Assembly (NCBI GenBank): GCA_902618195.1
Contig: CACMZO010000001.1
Location: 1-64,000, forward strand
DNA length: 64,000 bases
DNA from: an uncultured SAR116 cluster alpha proteobacterium
Lineage (GTDB): Bacteria; Pseudomonadota; Alphaproteobacteria; Puniceispirillales; Marisalimonadaceae
Reading direction: 5' to 3'
The translations under genes were made by a program, and so were the position numbers. Every line of letters begins with the position of its first letter. Positions within the stretch are counted from its first letter, which is position 1. Under the pieces are notes generated by a model that saw only the letters and a program-made list of their open reading frames with translations, did no database searches and was not told the DNA's origin. Positions 9,312 through 20,647 of the stretch are shown here, one piece after another.

Positions 9312-9917
9312 ATGGAAAAATTCAACACATTCAAAGGTATCGCAGCTCCTTTTAATATTCTTAATGTTGACACTGATAAAATCATTCCAAAACAGTTTTT
9401 AACAACAATTAAAAGAACTGGTTTGGGCAAACACGTATTTGACGAGATGAGATATAAAAAAGATGGTTCAGAAAATCCTAATTTTGTTTTAAATCAAAAG
9501 CCATATGACAAGAGCAACATATTGATTGCAGGTGATAATTTTGGATGTGGCTCAAGTAGAGAACATGCGCCATGGGCGCTTAAAGACTTTGGTATAAAAT
9601 GTATTATATCAACTTCGTTTGCAGATATTTTTTACAATAATTCTTTTAAGAATGGTCTTTTACCTATCATGGTGACAAAAGATGAAAGAGTTGCGCTTTT
9701 AGAAGATGCAAAAGACAAAGAAAACCCTGAGATAGAAATTGACTTAGAAAATCAAGAAATTAGAAGACCAAATGGAGGAAAGATTAAATTTAAAATTGAT
9801 CCATTTAGGAAGAAATGCCTGCTAGAAGGATTAGATGATATTGGTCTAACGGAACTTCATGAAAATAAAATTAAGTCTTTTGAAGAAAGCCGAAGTACTA
9901 AACATCCTTGGCTTTAA
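9312..9917 (+). CDS. leuD: 3-Isopropylmalate dehydratase, small subunit
   Basis: LeuD is the swivelling small subunit of isopropylmalate isomerase. The 201-residue protein has the N-terminal segment [20 protein letters not shown], the [14 protein letters not shown] motif that shapes the active site, and [20 protein letters not shown]. The ATG directly abuts the leuC stop. Length is normal for the proteobacterial LeuD1 type. Confidence 0.96.
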   Translation: MEKFNTFKGIAAPFNILNVDTDKIIPKQFLTTIKRTGLGKHVFDEMRYKKDGSENPNFVLNQKPYDKSNILIAGDNFGCGSSREHAPWALKDFGIKCIISTSFADIFYNNSFKNGLLPIMVTKDERVALLEDAKDKENPEIEIDLENQEIRRPNGGKIKFKIDPFRKKCLLEGLDDIGLTELHENKIKSFEESRSTKHPWL

Positions 9918-9926
9918 AATTTAATT

Positions 9927-11045
9927 ATGAAAAATAATAAAAAAATAATGTTACTGGCAGGTGATGGAGTAGGTCCAGAAGTTGTAAATGAAACAACAAG
10001 AATAATAAAATGGTTTGAAGATAATCTAAATTTATCATTTGATCTAGATGAGGGTTTAGTTGGAGGAGCATCTTATGATAAGTTTGGAGTTCCCTTAACA
10101 GACGAAACCTTGGCAGATGCAATGTCTGCAGATGCTATATTATTCGGTTCGGTAGGTGGACCACAATATGATAAAGTTTCATTTGATAAAAGACCAGAAA
10201 ATGGTCTTCTTAAATTAAGAAAAGAGATGGATCTTTTTGCAAATTTAAGGCCTGCAATGGTTTTTCCTGCATTAGCAAATTCATCAACCTTAAAAAAAGA
10301 AATTGTTTCAGGTTTAGATATTTTGATTGTAAGAGAACTTACAGGTGGTATTTATTTTGCTGAACCAAGAGGTATTGAAGATTTATCTAATGGTGAAAAA
10401 AAGGGTTTTGATACTAATCTTTACACGACAAGAGAAATTGAAAGAATTGGAAGAGTCGCGTTTGATTTGGCTAAATTTAGAAATAAAAAAGTTACATCTG
10501 TTGAAAAATCTAATGTAATGATGTCAGGAGTTTTATGGAAAAAAGTTATGTCCTCTCTTTATGAAAATGAAGGGAAAGAAATTTCACTTAACCATATGTA
10601 TGCTGATAATTGTGCAATGCAATTAGTGAGAGATCCAAAACAGTTTGATGTTATTGTAACAGATAATCTATTCGGGGATATTCTTTCAGATACTTCTGCT
10701 ATGCTAACTGGATCTTTAGGAATGCTTCCATCTGCTAGCCTTGGATCTAAAGATGAAACAACTGGAAAAAGATATGCAATGTATGAACCTGTTCACGGAT
10801 CTGCACCTGACATTGCAGGTAAAGGAATTGTTAATCCAATAGCTCAAATTTTAAGTTTTTCAATGCTTTTAAGATATTCTTTTGAACTAAATAAAGAAGC
10901 AGAACTTCTTGAAAAAGCTATTTCATTAACATTGGACGAGGGATACAGAACTAAAGATTTAGCAAGTAAAGATGAAAAAGTGGTAGGTACTTCAGAAATG
11001 ACAGATGTCATTATAAATAAAATGACAGAGTTAACTGACAAATGA
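9927..11045 (+). CDS. leuB: 3-Isopropylmalate dehydrogenase
   Basis: LeuB oxidises and decarboxylates 3-isopropylmalate to 2-oxoisocaproate with NAD. The 372-residue protein has LLAGDGVGPEVV at the N terminus, the substrate-binding RELTGGIYF motif, the NLFGDILSD metal-binding segment, and YEPVHGSAPDIAGKGIVNP for NAD binding. It is the third gene of leuCDB; its stop overlaps the asd start by four bases (ATGA). leuA is not in the window. Confidence 0.96.
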   Translation: MKNNKKIMLLAGDGVGPEVVNETTRIIKWFEDNLNLSFDLDEGLVGGASYDKFGVPLTDETLADAMSADAILFGSVGGPQYDKVSFDKRPENGLLKLRKEMDLFANLRPAMVFPALANSSTLKKEIVSGLDILIVRELTGGIYFAEPRGIEDLSNGEKKGFDTNLYTTREIERIGRVAFDLAKFRNKKVTSVEKSNVMMSGVLWKKVMSSLYENEGKEISLNHMYADNCAMQLVRDPKQFDVIVTDNLFGDILSDTSAMLTGSLGMLPSASLGSKDETTGKRYAMYEPVHGSAPDIAGKGIVNPIAQILSFSMLLRYSFELNKEAELLEKAISLTLDEGYRTKDLASKDEKVVGTSEMTDVIINKMTELTDK

Positions 11046-12061
11046 GTTATAATATAGCAATTGTCGGTTCAACAGGTGCTGTTGGAAGAGAAATGTTGGA
11101 AACTCTTTCTTATAGAAAGTTCCCTTGTAAAAATGTTTATGCATTGGCTTCAAAATCTTCATTAGGTAAAGAGGTTTCTTTTGGTGAGGACAAAGTACTC
11201 AAAGTACAAGCACTAGAAGATTTTGATTTTAGTAAAGCTGACATTGCTTTATTTTCAGCTGGTTCAGATGTGTCAAAAAAATTTGCACCTATCGCTGGAA
11301 AAAATAAATGTATTGTTATAGATAACTCTTCATTTTTTAGGATGGATAAAGATGTTCCTTTAATTGTTCCTGAAGTTAATCCTAATCATATCACAGATTT
11401 TAAGAAGAAAAATATAATAGCTAATCCAAATTGCTCCACCATACAAATGGTAACAGCTTTAAGTCCATTACATAAAGAGTTTACAATTAAAAAGGTTTTT
11501 GTTTCGACGTACCAAGCTGTTTCTGGCGCAGGAAAAGCGGCTATGGATGAATTATTTAATCAAACTAAAGGTGTATATGTTAATGATTCATCTATGCCTG
11601 AACAGTTCACAAAAAAAATATCATTCAATGTCATTCCTCATATAGATGTATTTATGGATGATGGTTCGACTAAAGAAGAATGGAAAATGTCTGTTGAGAC
11701 AAATAAAATTCTAGATAAAAATATTCAAGTGACAGCCCATTGCGTTAGAGTTCCTGTTTTTATAGGACATAGTGAGGCAATATTTTTAGAATGTGAAAAA
11801 GAAATTAATGAAGAAAAAGCAAGAAACATATTAAGAAAAGCTAACGGAGTTACAGTTGTTGATCATAGGGCAGATGAAGGATATGTTACTCCAGCTGAAG
11901 TAGCAGGAGAAGATGATGTTTATATCAGCAGGATAAGACAAAATAATTTTAATAAAAATAATTTGGTTTTTTGGTGTGTTTCAGACAATTTAAGAAAAGG
12001 AGCTGCATTAAATGCAGTTCAAATTGCTGAATTGTTAATTTCAAAAAAATTAGTCTCTTAA
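11042..12061 (+). CDS. asd: Aspartate-semialdehyde dehydrogenase
   Basis: Asd reduces aspartyl phosphate to aspartate semialdehyde, the branch to lysine/DAP, threonine and methionine. The 339-residue protein has the NADP fold GSTGAVGREMLE, the nucleophile C131 in ANPNCSTIQM, the STYQAVSGAGK loop, and the VRVPVFIGHSEA segment with the acid-base histidine. The ATG overlaps the leuB stop. The leuB-asd order is typical of Alphaproteobacteria, and the enzyme also supplies the DapF pathway at the start of the window. Confidence 0.95.
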   Translation: MSYNIAIVGSTGAVGREMLETLSYRKFPCKNVYALASKSSLGKEVSFGEDKVLKVQALEDFDFSKADIALFSAGSDVSKKFAPIAGKNKCIVIDNSSFFRMDKDVPLIVPEVNPNHITDFKKKNIIANPNCSTIQMVTALSPLHKEFTIKKVFVSTYQAVSGAGKAAMDELFNQTKGVYVNDSSMPEQFTKKISFNVIPHIDVFMDDGSTKEEWKMSVETNKILDKNIQVTAHCVRVPVFIGHSEAIFLECEKEINEEKARNILRKANGVTVVDHRADEGYVTPAEVAGEDDVYISRIRQNNFNKNNLVFWCVSDNLRKGAALNAVQIAELLISKKLVS

Positions 12062-12076
12062 AAGCAGAAATTACTT

Positions 12077-12997
12077 ATGGATTATTTGTGGATTTTTGTA
12101 GCAATTTTTGCAGCAGCATTGCAAACTTTTAGATCTGCTTTTCAAAAAAGAATGATACCTGATATTGGTAAATTTGGAGCTACGTATATTAGATTTATTT
12201 ATGCTCTTCCATTTACATTTTTAATTTTTATATTTTGGTTTTTTATTCTGAAAAATGAAATTCCAAAATTAAATAATTTAGCGATTTTCTATTGCTTTAT
12301 TGGCGCTCTCTGTCAGGTACTATTTACACTGTTATTGATGATAATTTTTTCTTATAGAAACTTTGCTGCAGGCATTGCCTTTTCAAAAACAGAAGTATTA
12401 TTTGCAGCGTTAATTGAAATTTTTATTTTGAATATTGTATTCCTACCAATAATTAATTTTGGAATTATTTTAGGTGTATTCGCTGTAATTTTTCTCTCTG
12501 TTGCAAAAGAAACTACAAACATAAATGATGTTTTTATTAAAATTAGTAAATCATTTTTTACTTTTTCAACATTATTTGGAGTTTTGACAGGTTTAATTTT
12601 AGCTGGTTCTACAGTTGGTTATAGAATGGCAATAATTAATGTTGAGGGTCACATACTAGATGCCACAATTTATTTATCCATTCTTGCTGTGTTTATTCAA
12701 TCAATAATGATGGGTATTTGGTTGTATTATTATAAACGAAATGAATTAAAATTAGTTTTTCAATTTTGGAAAAAATCTTTACCTGCAGGAATTTGTGGAA
12801 GCGGTGCTACGGCTGGATGGTTTTTGGCTTTTGCTTTAGCCACTGCAGCAGAGGTGAGAGCGGTAGGTCAGATTGAGTTAATATTTTCAATTATTATATC
12901 AATTATTTTTTTTAAAGAAAAAGTTCAAAGAACTGAAATTTTTGGAATTTGTATGTTAATTATTTCAATCTTATTAGTAATTTATGCGAGGATGTGA
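12077..12997 (+). CDS. EamA/DMT-family transporter, substrate unknown
   Basis: This 306-residue integral membrane protein appears to have ten hydrophobic segments arranged as two EamA-like halves of five; the second half starts near residue 155. The N terminus has no cleavable signal, and helices are separated by short loops. Members of the drug/metabolite superfamily export or import amino acids, nucleotides or sugars, and the substrate cannot be read from the sequence. It starts 15 bases after asd and so could be co-transcribed with the leu/asd genes, which would fit an amino-acid exporter; this is only inference from position. The sdh promoter follows it. Confidence 0.75.
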   Translation: MDYLWIFVAIFAAALQTFRSAFQKRMIPDIGKFGATYIRFIYALPFTFLIFIFWFFILKNEIPKLNNLAIFYCFIGALCQVLFTLLLMIIFSYRNFAAGIAFSKTEVLFAALIEIFILNIVFLPIINFGIILGVFAVIFLSVAKETTNINDVFIKISKSFFTFSTLFGVLTGLILAGSTVGYRMAIINVEGHILDATIYLSILAVFIQSIMMGIWLYYYKRNELKLVFQFWKKSLPAGICGSGATAGWFLAFALATAAEVRAVGQIELIFSIIISIIFFKEKVQRTEIFGICMLIISILLVIYARM

Positions 12998-13015
12998 AAT
13001 ATTAATATTTACTAA

Positions 13016-13045
13016 TTGATACATTATTTTTAATGTATATATATA
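13016..13045 (+). promoter_or_regulatory. Probable promoter of the sdh/TCA gene block
   Basis: TTGATA at 13016-13021 is followed by overlapping TATATA/TATAAG -10 candidates between 13038 and 13047 (spacer 16-18). It lies in the 63-base gap before sdhC, and AAGGAA before the sdhC ATG at 13061 is the ribosome site. A perfect inverted repeat occupies the spacer. Confidence 0.45.
13021..13036. repeat. Perfect inverted repeat between sdhC -35 and -10
   Basis: ACATTA-TTTT-TAATGT is a perfect 6-bp inverted repeat with a four-base centre, lying exactly between the -35 and -10 boxes. It could be an operator. It is too weak, and not followed by a T-run, to be a terminator for the upstream transporter gene. 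Confidence 0.35.
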
Positions 13046-13060
13046 AGTAAGGAATTTTTA

Positions 13061-13435
13061 ATGGCTAGAGAAAGACCAATATCACCGCATCTGCAAGTTT
13101 ATAAACCTCAAATAACATCTGTTTTATCAATATTTCATAGAATTACAGGTGTTGCTTTGACATTTGGGCTTATTTTACTAGTAGCATGGATTTTTACTCT
13201 TTCATTGGGAGAAGATTATTTTGAATATTTTGTTATGTTTATTAAATCTTGGTTTGGACTTTTAATTTTATTTGGTTTTACATTCGCTTTGAACTATCAT
13301 CTTTGTAATGGAATAAGGCATCTCTTTTGGGATGCAGGTTATGGCTATGAGATAGAGACAGTTCATAAAAGTGGATTAGCTGTTCTAGTTGTTTCTTTTG
13401 TACTAACTATATTAATTTGGTATTTGGCTTTATAA
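13061..13435 (+). CDS. sdhC: Succinate dehydrogenase cytochrome b556 subunit
   Basis: SdhC is one of the two membrane anchors of complex II and carries part of the quinone site and haem b. The 124-residue protein has three transmembrane helices, the signature RPISPHLQVYKPQ followed by SIFHRITG, and H80 in NYHLCNGIRHLFWD, the expected haem ligand. The start with RERPISPHLQ is standard. It is the first gene of sdhCDAB, and sdhD follows after three bases. Confidence 0.93.
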   Translation: MARERPISPHLQVYKPQITSVLSIFHRITGVALTFGLILLVAWIFTLSLGEDYFEYFVMFIKSWFGLLILFGFTFALNYHLCNGIRHLFWDAGYGYEIETVHKSGLAVLVVSFVLTILIWYLAL

Positions 13436-13438
13436 ATC

Positions 13439-13804
13439 ATGTCTCTAAATAGTAAAAACTCAGATAGCAACTTTCATAACGGGATACCCCATTGGAAATT
13501 TCAAAGGATTTCAGCAATAATTAATATGCCATTAATAATTTGGTTTGTCTTTTCATTAATTACATTTTCTGATTATAGTTATATTTCTCTTACAGAATGG
13601 GTAAAAAACCCAATTAATAGCATTTTAATTATATCTGTGTTTGCATCTATTTTGTATCATTCATCTTTAGGTATTCAAGTTGTGATAGAAGACTATATTT
13701 CAGAGGTTAAATCTCGTGCATTTTTACTTAATTTATCAAAATTAATTATTTTTTTCTTATTTATAGTTTCTTTTGGATCAGTAATTAATATATATATAAA
13801 ATAA
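13439..13804 (+). CDS. sdhD: Succinate dehydrogenase membrane anchor subunit
   Basis: SdhD is the second membrane anchor of complex II. The 121-residue protein has three predicted membrane helices, [10 protein letters not shown] near the N terminus, and H74 in [14 protein letters not shown], the expected second haem ligand with the following conserved aspartate-tyrosine pair. Sequence conservation in this subunit is generally low, so the assignment rests on these motifs and on its position between sdhC and sdhA. Confidence 0.9.
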   Translation: MSLNSKNSDSNFHNGIPHWKFQRISAIINMPLIIWFVFSLITFSDYSYISLTEWVKNPINSILIISVFASILYHSSLGIQVVIEDYISEVKSRAFLLNLSKLIIFFLFIVSFGSVINIYIK

Positions 13805-13824
13805 ATAGGACAAAGGATTATTTA

Positions 13825-15615
13825 ATGACTAATTATGAAATTATAGATCACGAACACGATGTTTTAGTTGTTGGAGCAGGTGGCGCAGGTTTAAGGGCTA
13901 CTGTAGGAATGGTTCAAAAAGGTTTTAAGACTGCTTGTATTACTAAAGTATTTCCAACTAGAAGTCATACTGTTGCAGCACAAGGTGGAATTGGTGCAGC
14001 GTTAAATAATATGGGAGAAGATGATAATTGGAAGTATCATATGTATGATACTGTTAAGGGATCAGACTGGTTAGGTGATCAAGATTCCATTGAGTACATG
14101 TGTAAAAATGCTATACCTTCTGTTATTGAACTTGAGAATTTTGGTGTTCCGTTTTCTAGAACAGATGAAGGTAAAATTTATCAAAGACCTTTTGGTGGTC
14201 ACACTTTAGATTATGGAAAAAGCATGGCAAGAAGAGCCTGTGCTGCTGCAGACAGAACTGGACATGCTATTCTTCACACACTTTATCAACAATGTTTAAA
14301 ACACAATGCTGAGTTTTTTATTGAATATTATGCTCTGGACTTAATTATGGATAAAAATGGTGCGTGTAAAGGAGTGATGGCTATTAGTTTAGAAGATGGC
14401 AAGCTTCATAGATTTAGAGCACATAAAACTGTTTTAGCTACAGGAGGTTATGGAAGAGTATATTTTTCTTGTACTTCTGCTCACACTTGTACAGGAGATG
14501 GAAATGCTATGGTATTAAGAGCTGGATTACCATTACAAGATATGGAGTTTGTTCAATTTCATCCTACTGGAGTTTATGGAGCTGGTGTTTTAATTACAGA
14601 AGGCGCAAGAGGAGAAGGTGGATACTTAACAAACTCTGAAGGTGAGAGGTTTATGGAGAGGTATGCTCCTACAGCTAAAGACTTGGCTAGTAGAGATGTT
14701 GTGTCTCGTGCCATGACAATAGAAATTAATGAAGGTAGGGGCATAGGTCCAAAAAAAGACCATATTAACTTACACCTCCATCATATTGACCCTGAGACTT
14801 TGCATACAAGATTACCTGGGATTAGTGAAACAGCAAAGATTTTCTGTGGTGTGGATGTAACTAAAGAACCTATCCCAGTTTTACCAACAGTACATTATAA
14901 TATGGGTGGAATACCAACAAATTTTCATGGAGAGGTTCTGTCGCCTACGGATGATGATCAGCATAATGTTGTTCCTGGATTAATGGCTATTGGTGAAGCT
15001 GCATGTGTTTCAGTTCATGGAGCAAATAGATTAGGAACAAATTCACTTTTAGATATAGTTGTTTTTGGAAGAGCTGCTGCCATGAGAACAGAAGATACTT
15101 TGAAAAAAAATCAAAAACACTCATCAATAGATAAAGAAGCAACTGATAAAATAATTGATCGTCTTGATAAGGTTCGTTATTCAAAAGGAGATGCTTCAGT
15201 TGGTGAAGTCAGATCAGCAATGCAAAATGCTATGCAAAAACATGCAGCTGTATTTAGGTCAAATGACTCCCTTCAAGAAGGGGTGCAAAAAATAGATAAG
15301 ATTAGTATCGATATGAAAAATGTAAGCATTAAAGATAAATCATTAATATTCAATACTGATTTGATAGAATCACTTGAGTTAGAAAACTTAATGCAACAAG
15401 CAATTGTTACCATGAGATCAGCTGACCAAAGAAAAGAATCGCGTGGTGCACATGCTCATGAGGATTTCCCTAATAGAGATGATAAAGATTGGATGAAACA
15501 CACAGTCATGTGGTTAGACAAATCAAACAAATCTAAATTATCTTATAGAGATGTTAACCTGAATACATTATCTAATGAAGTTAAATCAATTCCCCCAGTT
15601 GCAAGGGTTTATTAA
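13825..15615 (+). CDS. sdhA: Succinate dehydrogenase flavoprotein subunit
   Basis: SdhA oxidises succinate to fumarate and passes electrons to the SdhB iron-sulfur centres. The 596-residue protein has the FAD dinucleotide fold [13 protein letters not shown], the covalent FAD histidine H48 in [10 protein letters not shown], the substrate loop [21 protein letters not shown], and [13 protein letters not shown]. The C-terminal domain ends with the usual PPVARVY. Length is normal for the alphaproteobacterial and mitochondrial type. Confidence 0.97.
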   Translation: MTNYEIIDHEHDVLVVGAGGAGLRATVGMVQKGFKTACITKVFPTRSHTVAAQGGIGAALNNMGEDDNWKYHMYDTVKGSDWLGDQDSIEYMCKNAIPSVIELENFGVPFSRTDEGKIYQRPFGGHTLDYGKSMARRACAAADRTGHAILHTLYQQCLKHNAEFFIEYYALDLIMDKNGACKGVMAISLEDGKLHRFRAHKTVLATGGYGRVYFSCTSAHTCTGDGNAMVLRAGLPLQDMEFVQFHPTGVYGAGVLITEGARGEGGYLTNSEGERFMERYAPTAKDLASRDVVSRAMTIEINEGRGIGPKKDHINLHLHHIDPETLHTRLPGISETAKIFCGVDVTKEPIPVLPTVHYNMGGIPTNFHGEVLSPTDDDQHNVVPGLMAIGEAACVSVHGANRLGTNSLLDIVVFGRAAAMRTEDTLKKNQKHSSIDKEATDKIIDRLDKVRYSKGDASVGEVRSAMQNAMQKHAAVFRSNDSLQEGVQKIDKISIDMKNVSIKDKSLIFNTDLIESLELENLMQQAIVTMRSADQRKESRGAHAHEDFPNRDDKDWMKHTVMWLDKSNKSKLSYRDVNLNTLSNEVKSIPPVARVY

Positions 15616-15629
15616 TTAAGGAGTAATTA

Positions 15630-16406
15630 ATGGCTGAGTTTAGTTTACCAAAAAACTCAAAAGTACAAGTAGGTAAAGATTTTCCATATAAGGGTAAGTC
15701 TGAAAATAAAAAGGTGTTTAACATCTATAGATGGTCACCTGATGATAATGATAACCCAAGAATAGATACATATACAATAGACATGGATGACTGCGGTCCA
15801 ATGGTTTTGGATGCGTTAATTAAAATAAAAGATGAAGTAGATTCATCTCTTACATTTAGGAGATCATGTAGAGAAGGAATATGTGGATCATGTTCAATGA
15901 ATGTGGATGGAACAAACACTTTAGCTTGTTTGAAATCAATTGAAGATGTAAAGGGTTCAGTAAATATATATCCCTTACCACACATGCCTGTTATAAAAGA
16001 TTTAGTTCCAGATCTTACGGATGCATACAAGCAATTAACATCAATTAAGCCGTGGTTACAGACTGAAAATAAACCAAAAGAAGGAAGTGAAAGACATCAA
16101 TCACCTAAAGAAAGAGAAAAGCTAGATGGACTCTGGGAATGTGTGCTTTGTTTTTCTTGTTCTACATCATGCCCGTCTTATTGGTGGAATGGTGACAAGT
16201 ATTTAGGACCTGCTGCATTACTGCAAGCTTATAGATGGATTGCAGATAGTAGAGATGAAGCTAAAGAAGAGAGACTTAAAGATTTACAAGATTCCTTTAA
16301 GCTTTATAGGTGCCATACAATTATGAATTGTACTAAAACGTGTCCTAAAGGCTTAAATCCTGCAAAAGCTATTGGTGAAATTAAAAAACTTCAATTAGAA
16401 ACTTAA
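15630..16406 (+). CDS. sdhB: Succinate dehydrogenase iron-sulfur subunit
   Basis: SdhB relays electrons from FAD to quinone through three clusters. In the 258-residue protein the [2Fe-2S] ligands are in [16 protein letters not shown], the [4Fe-4S] ligands in [17 protein letters not shown], and the [3Fe-4S] ligands in [25 protein letters not shown] before the ATG is the ribosome site. zapE follows 19 bases downstream. Confidence 0.97.
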   Translation: MAEFSLPKNSKVQVGKDFPYKGKSENKKVFNIYRWSPDDNDNPRIDTYTIDMDDCGPMVLDALIKIKDEVDSSLTFRRSCREGICGSCSMNVDGTNTLACLKSIEDVKGSVNIYPLPHMPVIKDLVPDLTDAYKQLTSIKPWLQTENKPKEGSERHQSPKEREKLDGLWECVLCFSCSTSCPSYWWNGDKYLGPAALLQAYRWIADSRDEAKEERLKDLQDSFKLYRCHTIMNCTKTCPKGLNPAKAIGEIKKLQLET

Positions 16407-16425
16407 TTCTTTTTAAGGTCTATTT

Positions 16426-17493
16426 GTGAATGGTCAAAGAGACACAATCTTTGAAATAGCTAAGAATATGAAAATAGACCTTGATGAAGGTCAAAAATTT
16501 ATTAGTGAAAATTTAGATAAACTTGCAATATATTTAGAACAAAAGTCCAAAAAATTTTCTTTTCCATTCTTTAACAAATCGAGTGATTTTAAAGGTCTTT
16601 ATATTTATGGAGGAGTTGGAAGAGGAAAATCAATGATAATGGATATTTTTTTTGAAAATATTAGATTAGAGAATAAGAGAAGAATGCATTTCCATGACTT
16701 TATGAAAGAAGTTCATGCTAAAATATATTCTATAGGTCAAAAAAATAAAAATATTGATCCAGTCCAGGTTTTTGCAAAAAAATTTATAGAAAAAACAAAA
16801 TTGTTGTGTTTTGACGAAATGGAAATCCGGGACATTGCTGATGCAATGATTATCTATAGATTATTTAAAAGCTTATTCTCATTGGGGTTAACTCTAGTAA
16901 CAACTTCTAATCAACCTCCAGAAAATTTATATAAAAATGGACTTCACAGAGACAGATTTTTACCATTTATAGATTTAATTAATTTTAATATGAAAGTATC
17001 CCAAATCAAGGAAGGAAAAGATTGGAGAAAATCTTTACTTATAGGTAAAAAAACTTGGTTAAATCCAATAAATTCATCAAATAAAAATATTGCTAATAAA
17101 ATTTTTAGCCAATTAACCCAAGGTTTTAATGTTAAGGAAGAAGAAATAATAGTATCAGGTAGAAAAATTAGAATTCCTAATTCTGCAGGTGGCATCGCAG
17201 CGTTTGATTTTAAAGATTTATGTGAAAAACCCTTAGCTGCATCTGATTATGTAGAGTTAGCTGATAAATTTAAGGGATTTTTAATTAATAATATTCCTAG
17301 TTTAGGCAAGAATCAAAATAACGAATCAAGAAGGTTTATTTGGCTTATAGATGCACTCTATGACCGAAAATGCTTTCTAATCGCTACATCAGAAGTTGAT
17401 ATAAAAAAATTATATACTGGAACGGAATGGAAGTTTGAGTTTAGTCGAACGATTTCAAGATTACTTGAAATGTCTCAGGTTGTAGAAAATTAA
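16426..17493 (+). CDS. zapE: AFG1/ZapE-family ATPase
   Basis: ZapE/AFG1 proteins are AAA-type ATPases; E. coli ZapE acts at the division ring, and mitochondrial AFG1 has been linked to respiratory-chain protein turnover. The 355-residue protein has Walker A GGVGRGKS (62-69), the family motif HFHDFM, Walker B LLCFDEMEIRD, and TTSNQPPENLYKNGLHR with FLPFI. It starts at GTG; no ATG lies near. Its place between sdhB and mdh is common in Alphaproteobacteria and fits a role around respiratory complexes. Confidence 0.9.
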   Translation: MNGQRDTIFEIAKNMKIDLDEGQKFISENLDKLAIYLEQKSKKFSFPFFNKSSDFKGLYIYGGVGRGKSMIMDIFFENIRLENKRRMHFHDFMKEVHAKIYSIGQKNKNIDPVQVFAKKFIEKTKLLCFDEMEIRDIADAMIIYRLFKSLFSLGLTLVTTSNQPPENLYKNGLHRDRFLPFIDLINFNMKVSQIKEGKDWRKSLLIGKKTWLNPINSSNKNIANKIFSQLTQGFNVKEEEIIVSGRKIRIPNSAGGIAAFDFKDLCEKPLAASDYVELADKFKGFLINNIPSLGKNQNNESRRFIWLIDALYDRKCFLIATSEVDIKKLYTGTEWKFEFSRTISRLLEMSQVVEN

Positions 17494-17540
17494 CTTAGAT
17501 AGCTTGATTATAATTAAAAACGAAGTATTGTATCTGATAA

Positions 17541-18512
<972 letters not shown>

Positions 18513-18524
18513 GTAATATAAATT

Positions 18525-19688
18525 ATGAATATTCACGAGCATCAAGCAAAAGGATTACTGAGAAAATTTGGTGTTTCAGTTCCAGATGGATACCCAGCTT
18601 TCACAGTTGAAGAGGCAGTTAACAATGCAAAAAAACTTTCTGGTCCCGTATATGTTGTTAAAGCACAAATTCACGCAGGAGGTAGAGGTAAAGCTGGAGG
18701 TGTTAAAGTTGTAAAAAATATTGAAGAAGTTGAAAAAGCCTCTGAAGAAATTTTAGGAAAAGTTTTAGTTACACCTCAAACTGGTTCTAAAGGAAAAAAA
18801 GTTCAAAGATTATATATTGAAGACGGATGTCAAATTGATAAAGAATTTTATTTTTCAATTTTAGTTGATAGAAACGCTGGGTGTATTTCTATAATTTCAT
18901 CTACTGAGGGTGGCGTTAATATTGAAGAAGTAGCAGAAAAAACTCCTGAGAAAATTATTAAAGTTAGGGTTGATCCTAAGGGCGGATTTATGCCATTTCA
19001 TGCAAGAATTATTGCTAACGGACTTAAACTCTCAGGTGATGCTTTTAAACAAAGTTATAGTTTTTTTTCTAAAATTTATAAAACTTTTGTTGATTTAGAT
19101 GCTAGCTTGGTAGAGATAAATCCACTTGTGCTTTCAATAGAAAATAAATTAATCGCACTTGATGCAAAAATGTCTTTTGACAATAATAGTTTATTTAGAC
19201 AGTCAGAAGTTTTGAAACTTAAAGATGAAACAGAAGAAGAGCCTTCTGAAACATTAGCTAAAAAATTTGATTTAGCATACATAAAGTTAGATGGTGAAAT
19301 TGGTTGTTTAGTAAATGGCGCTGGTTTAGCTATGGCAACCATGGATATCATAAATCTTAAAGGTTCATCACCAGCTAATTTTTTAGATGTAGGTGGAAGC
19401 GCTACTAAAGAAAAAGTTAAAGAAGCATTCAAGATAATTTTGTCTGATGATGCTGTTAAAGGTATATTAGTAAATATATTTGGTGGTATAATGAGATGTG
19501 ACATTATTGCAGAAGGTGTTGTAGCAGCTGCTAGTGATTTGGCACTTGACAAACCTCTTGTTGTAAGACTTTCAGGAACAAACGTAGAGAAGGGAAAAGA
19601 GATTTTATCTAAATCTGATCTACAAATCATTTCAGCTGATGATCTTGATGATGCGGCTGAAAAAATAGTTAAAGCTGTAAAAGGATAA
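18525..19688 (+). CDS. sucC: Succinyl-CoA ligase, beta subunit
   Basis: The ADP-forming beta subunit pairs with SucD to make ATP from succinyl-CoA. The 387-residue protein has [17 protein letters not shown] at the N terminus, the ATP-grasp domain with [23 protein letters not shown] for metal binding, and the C-terminal CoA-ligase domain with [11 protein letters not shown]. Length and start are standard. sucD follows after three bases. Confidence 0.96.
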   Translation: MNIHEHQAKGLLRKFGVSVPDGYPAFTVEEAVNNAKKLSGPVYVVKAQIHAGGRGKAGGVKVVKNIEEVEKASEEILGKVLVTPQTGSKGKKVQRLYIEDGCQIDKEFYFSILVDRNAGCISIISSTEGGVNIEEVAEKTPEKIIKVRVDPKGGFMPFHARIIANGLKLSGDAFKQSYSFFSKIYKTFVDLDASLVEINPLVLSIENKLIALDAKMSFDNNSLFRQSEVLKLKDETEEEPSETLAKKFDLAYIKLDGEIGCLVNGAGLAMATMDIINLKGSSPANFLDVGGSATKEKVKEAFKIILSDDAVKGILVNIFGGIMRCDIIAEGVVAAASDLALDKPLVVRLSGTNVEKGKEILSKSDLQIISADDLDDAAEKIVKAVKG

Positions 19689-19691
19689 TAG

Positions 19692-20570
19692 ATGTCGATT
19701 TTAGTCAACAAAAACACAAATGTTATTTGTCAAGGTTTTACCGGTGGCCAAGGTACATTTCACTCTGAACAAGCTATTGCTTACGGAACAAAAATGGTTG
19801 GTGGCGTAACTCCAGGTAAGGGTGGTACGAAGCATTTAGATTTACCAGTATTTAATACAGTTAAAGAAGCTAATGATAATTTAGAAATAGATGCTTCAGT
19901 TATTTATGTTCCTCCACCATTTGCAGCTGATTCTATAATTGAAGCAATTGATGCAAAAATACCATTAATTATTTGTATTACAGAGGGTATACCAGTTCAG
20001 GATATGATAAAAGTAAAGAATTTTCTAAAGGATTCTAGTTCAAGACTTATAGGCCCAAATTGTCCTGGAATAATTACACCTGGAGAATGTAAAATTGGCA
20101 TTATGCCTGGGTCAATTCATAAACCAGGAAAAATAGGAATTGTATCTAGATCAGGGACATTGACCTATGAAGCCGTTGATCAAACAACTGCTGTGAGTTT
20201 AGGACAGTCGACTTGTGTTGGCATAGGTGGTGATCCATTAAATGGAACAAACTTTATCGACTGTTTAGATCTATTTTTGTCAGATGAACAAACTGAAGCA
20301 ATTTTAATGATAGGAGAAATTGGAGGTTCTGCAGAAGAAGAAGCTGCTGAATTTCTAAAAAATCATAAAATAAAAAAACCTGTTGCAGGATTCATTGCTG
20401 GAAGAACGGCACCTCCTGGTCGTACGATGGGACATGCAGGTGCTATAGTAAGTGGTGGTAGTGGAGATGCAGATTCTAAAATTTCTAAATTTAAAGAATG
20501 TAATATTGAAGTAGCTAACTCACCATCAGATCTTGGTAAAGCTGTTTTAAGAGCTATTGATAAAACATAG
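19692..20570 (+). CDS. sucD: Succinyl-CoA ligase, alpha subunit
   Basis: SucD binds CoA and carries the phosphohistidine intermediate. The 292-residue protein has [34 protein letters not shown], and the phosphohistidine loop [17 protein letters not shown]. It is coupled closely to sucC; the 77-base gap after it contains the sucA promoter. Confidence 0.96.
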   Translation: MSILVNKNTNVICQGFTGGQGTFHSEQAIAYGTKMVGGVTPGKGGTKHLDLPVFNTVKEANDNLEIDASVIYVPPPFAADSIIEAIDAKIPLIICITEGIPVQDMIKVKNFLKDSSSRLIGPNCPGIITPGECKIGIMPGSIHKPGKIGIVSRSGTLTYEAVDQTTAVSLGQSTCVGIGGDPLNGTNFIDCLDLFLSDEQTEAILMIGEIGGSAEEEAAEFLKNHKIKKPVAGFIAGRTAPPGRTMGHAGAIVSGGSGDADSKISKFKECNIEVANSPSDLGKAVLRAIDKT

Positions 20571-20579
20571 TAAATTAAC

Positions 20580-20610
20580 TTGATTATGAGTTAAATTTGA
20601 TGTGTATAAT
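20580..20610 (+). promoter_or_regulatory. Probable promoter of sucA-sucB-lpd
   Basis: TTGATT (20580-20585) and a perfect TATAAT (20605-20610) are separated by 19 bases, slightly long, in the gap between sucD and sucA. The expected start is about 30 bases before the sucA ATG. This would let the 2-oxoglutarate dehydrogenase genes be driven separately from sucCD. Confidence 0.45.
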
Positions 20611-20630
20611 AAAGTTTATGATATAACTCA
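20587..20630. repeat. Inverted repeat flanking the sucA -10 box
   Basis: TGAGTTA (20587-20593) and TAACTCA (20624-20630) are perfect 7-bp inverted copies with the TATAAT between them. The arms lie about 37 bp centre to centre, on both sides of the presumed transcription start, which is a geometry expected for a dimeric regulator rather than for a transcript hairpin. Confidence 0.35.
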
Positions 20631-20647
20631 ATATATAGGTTAATTCT

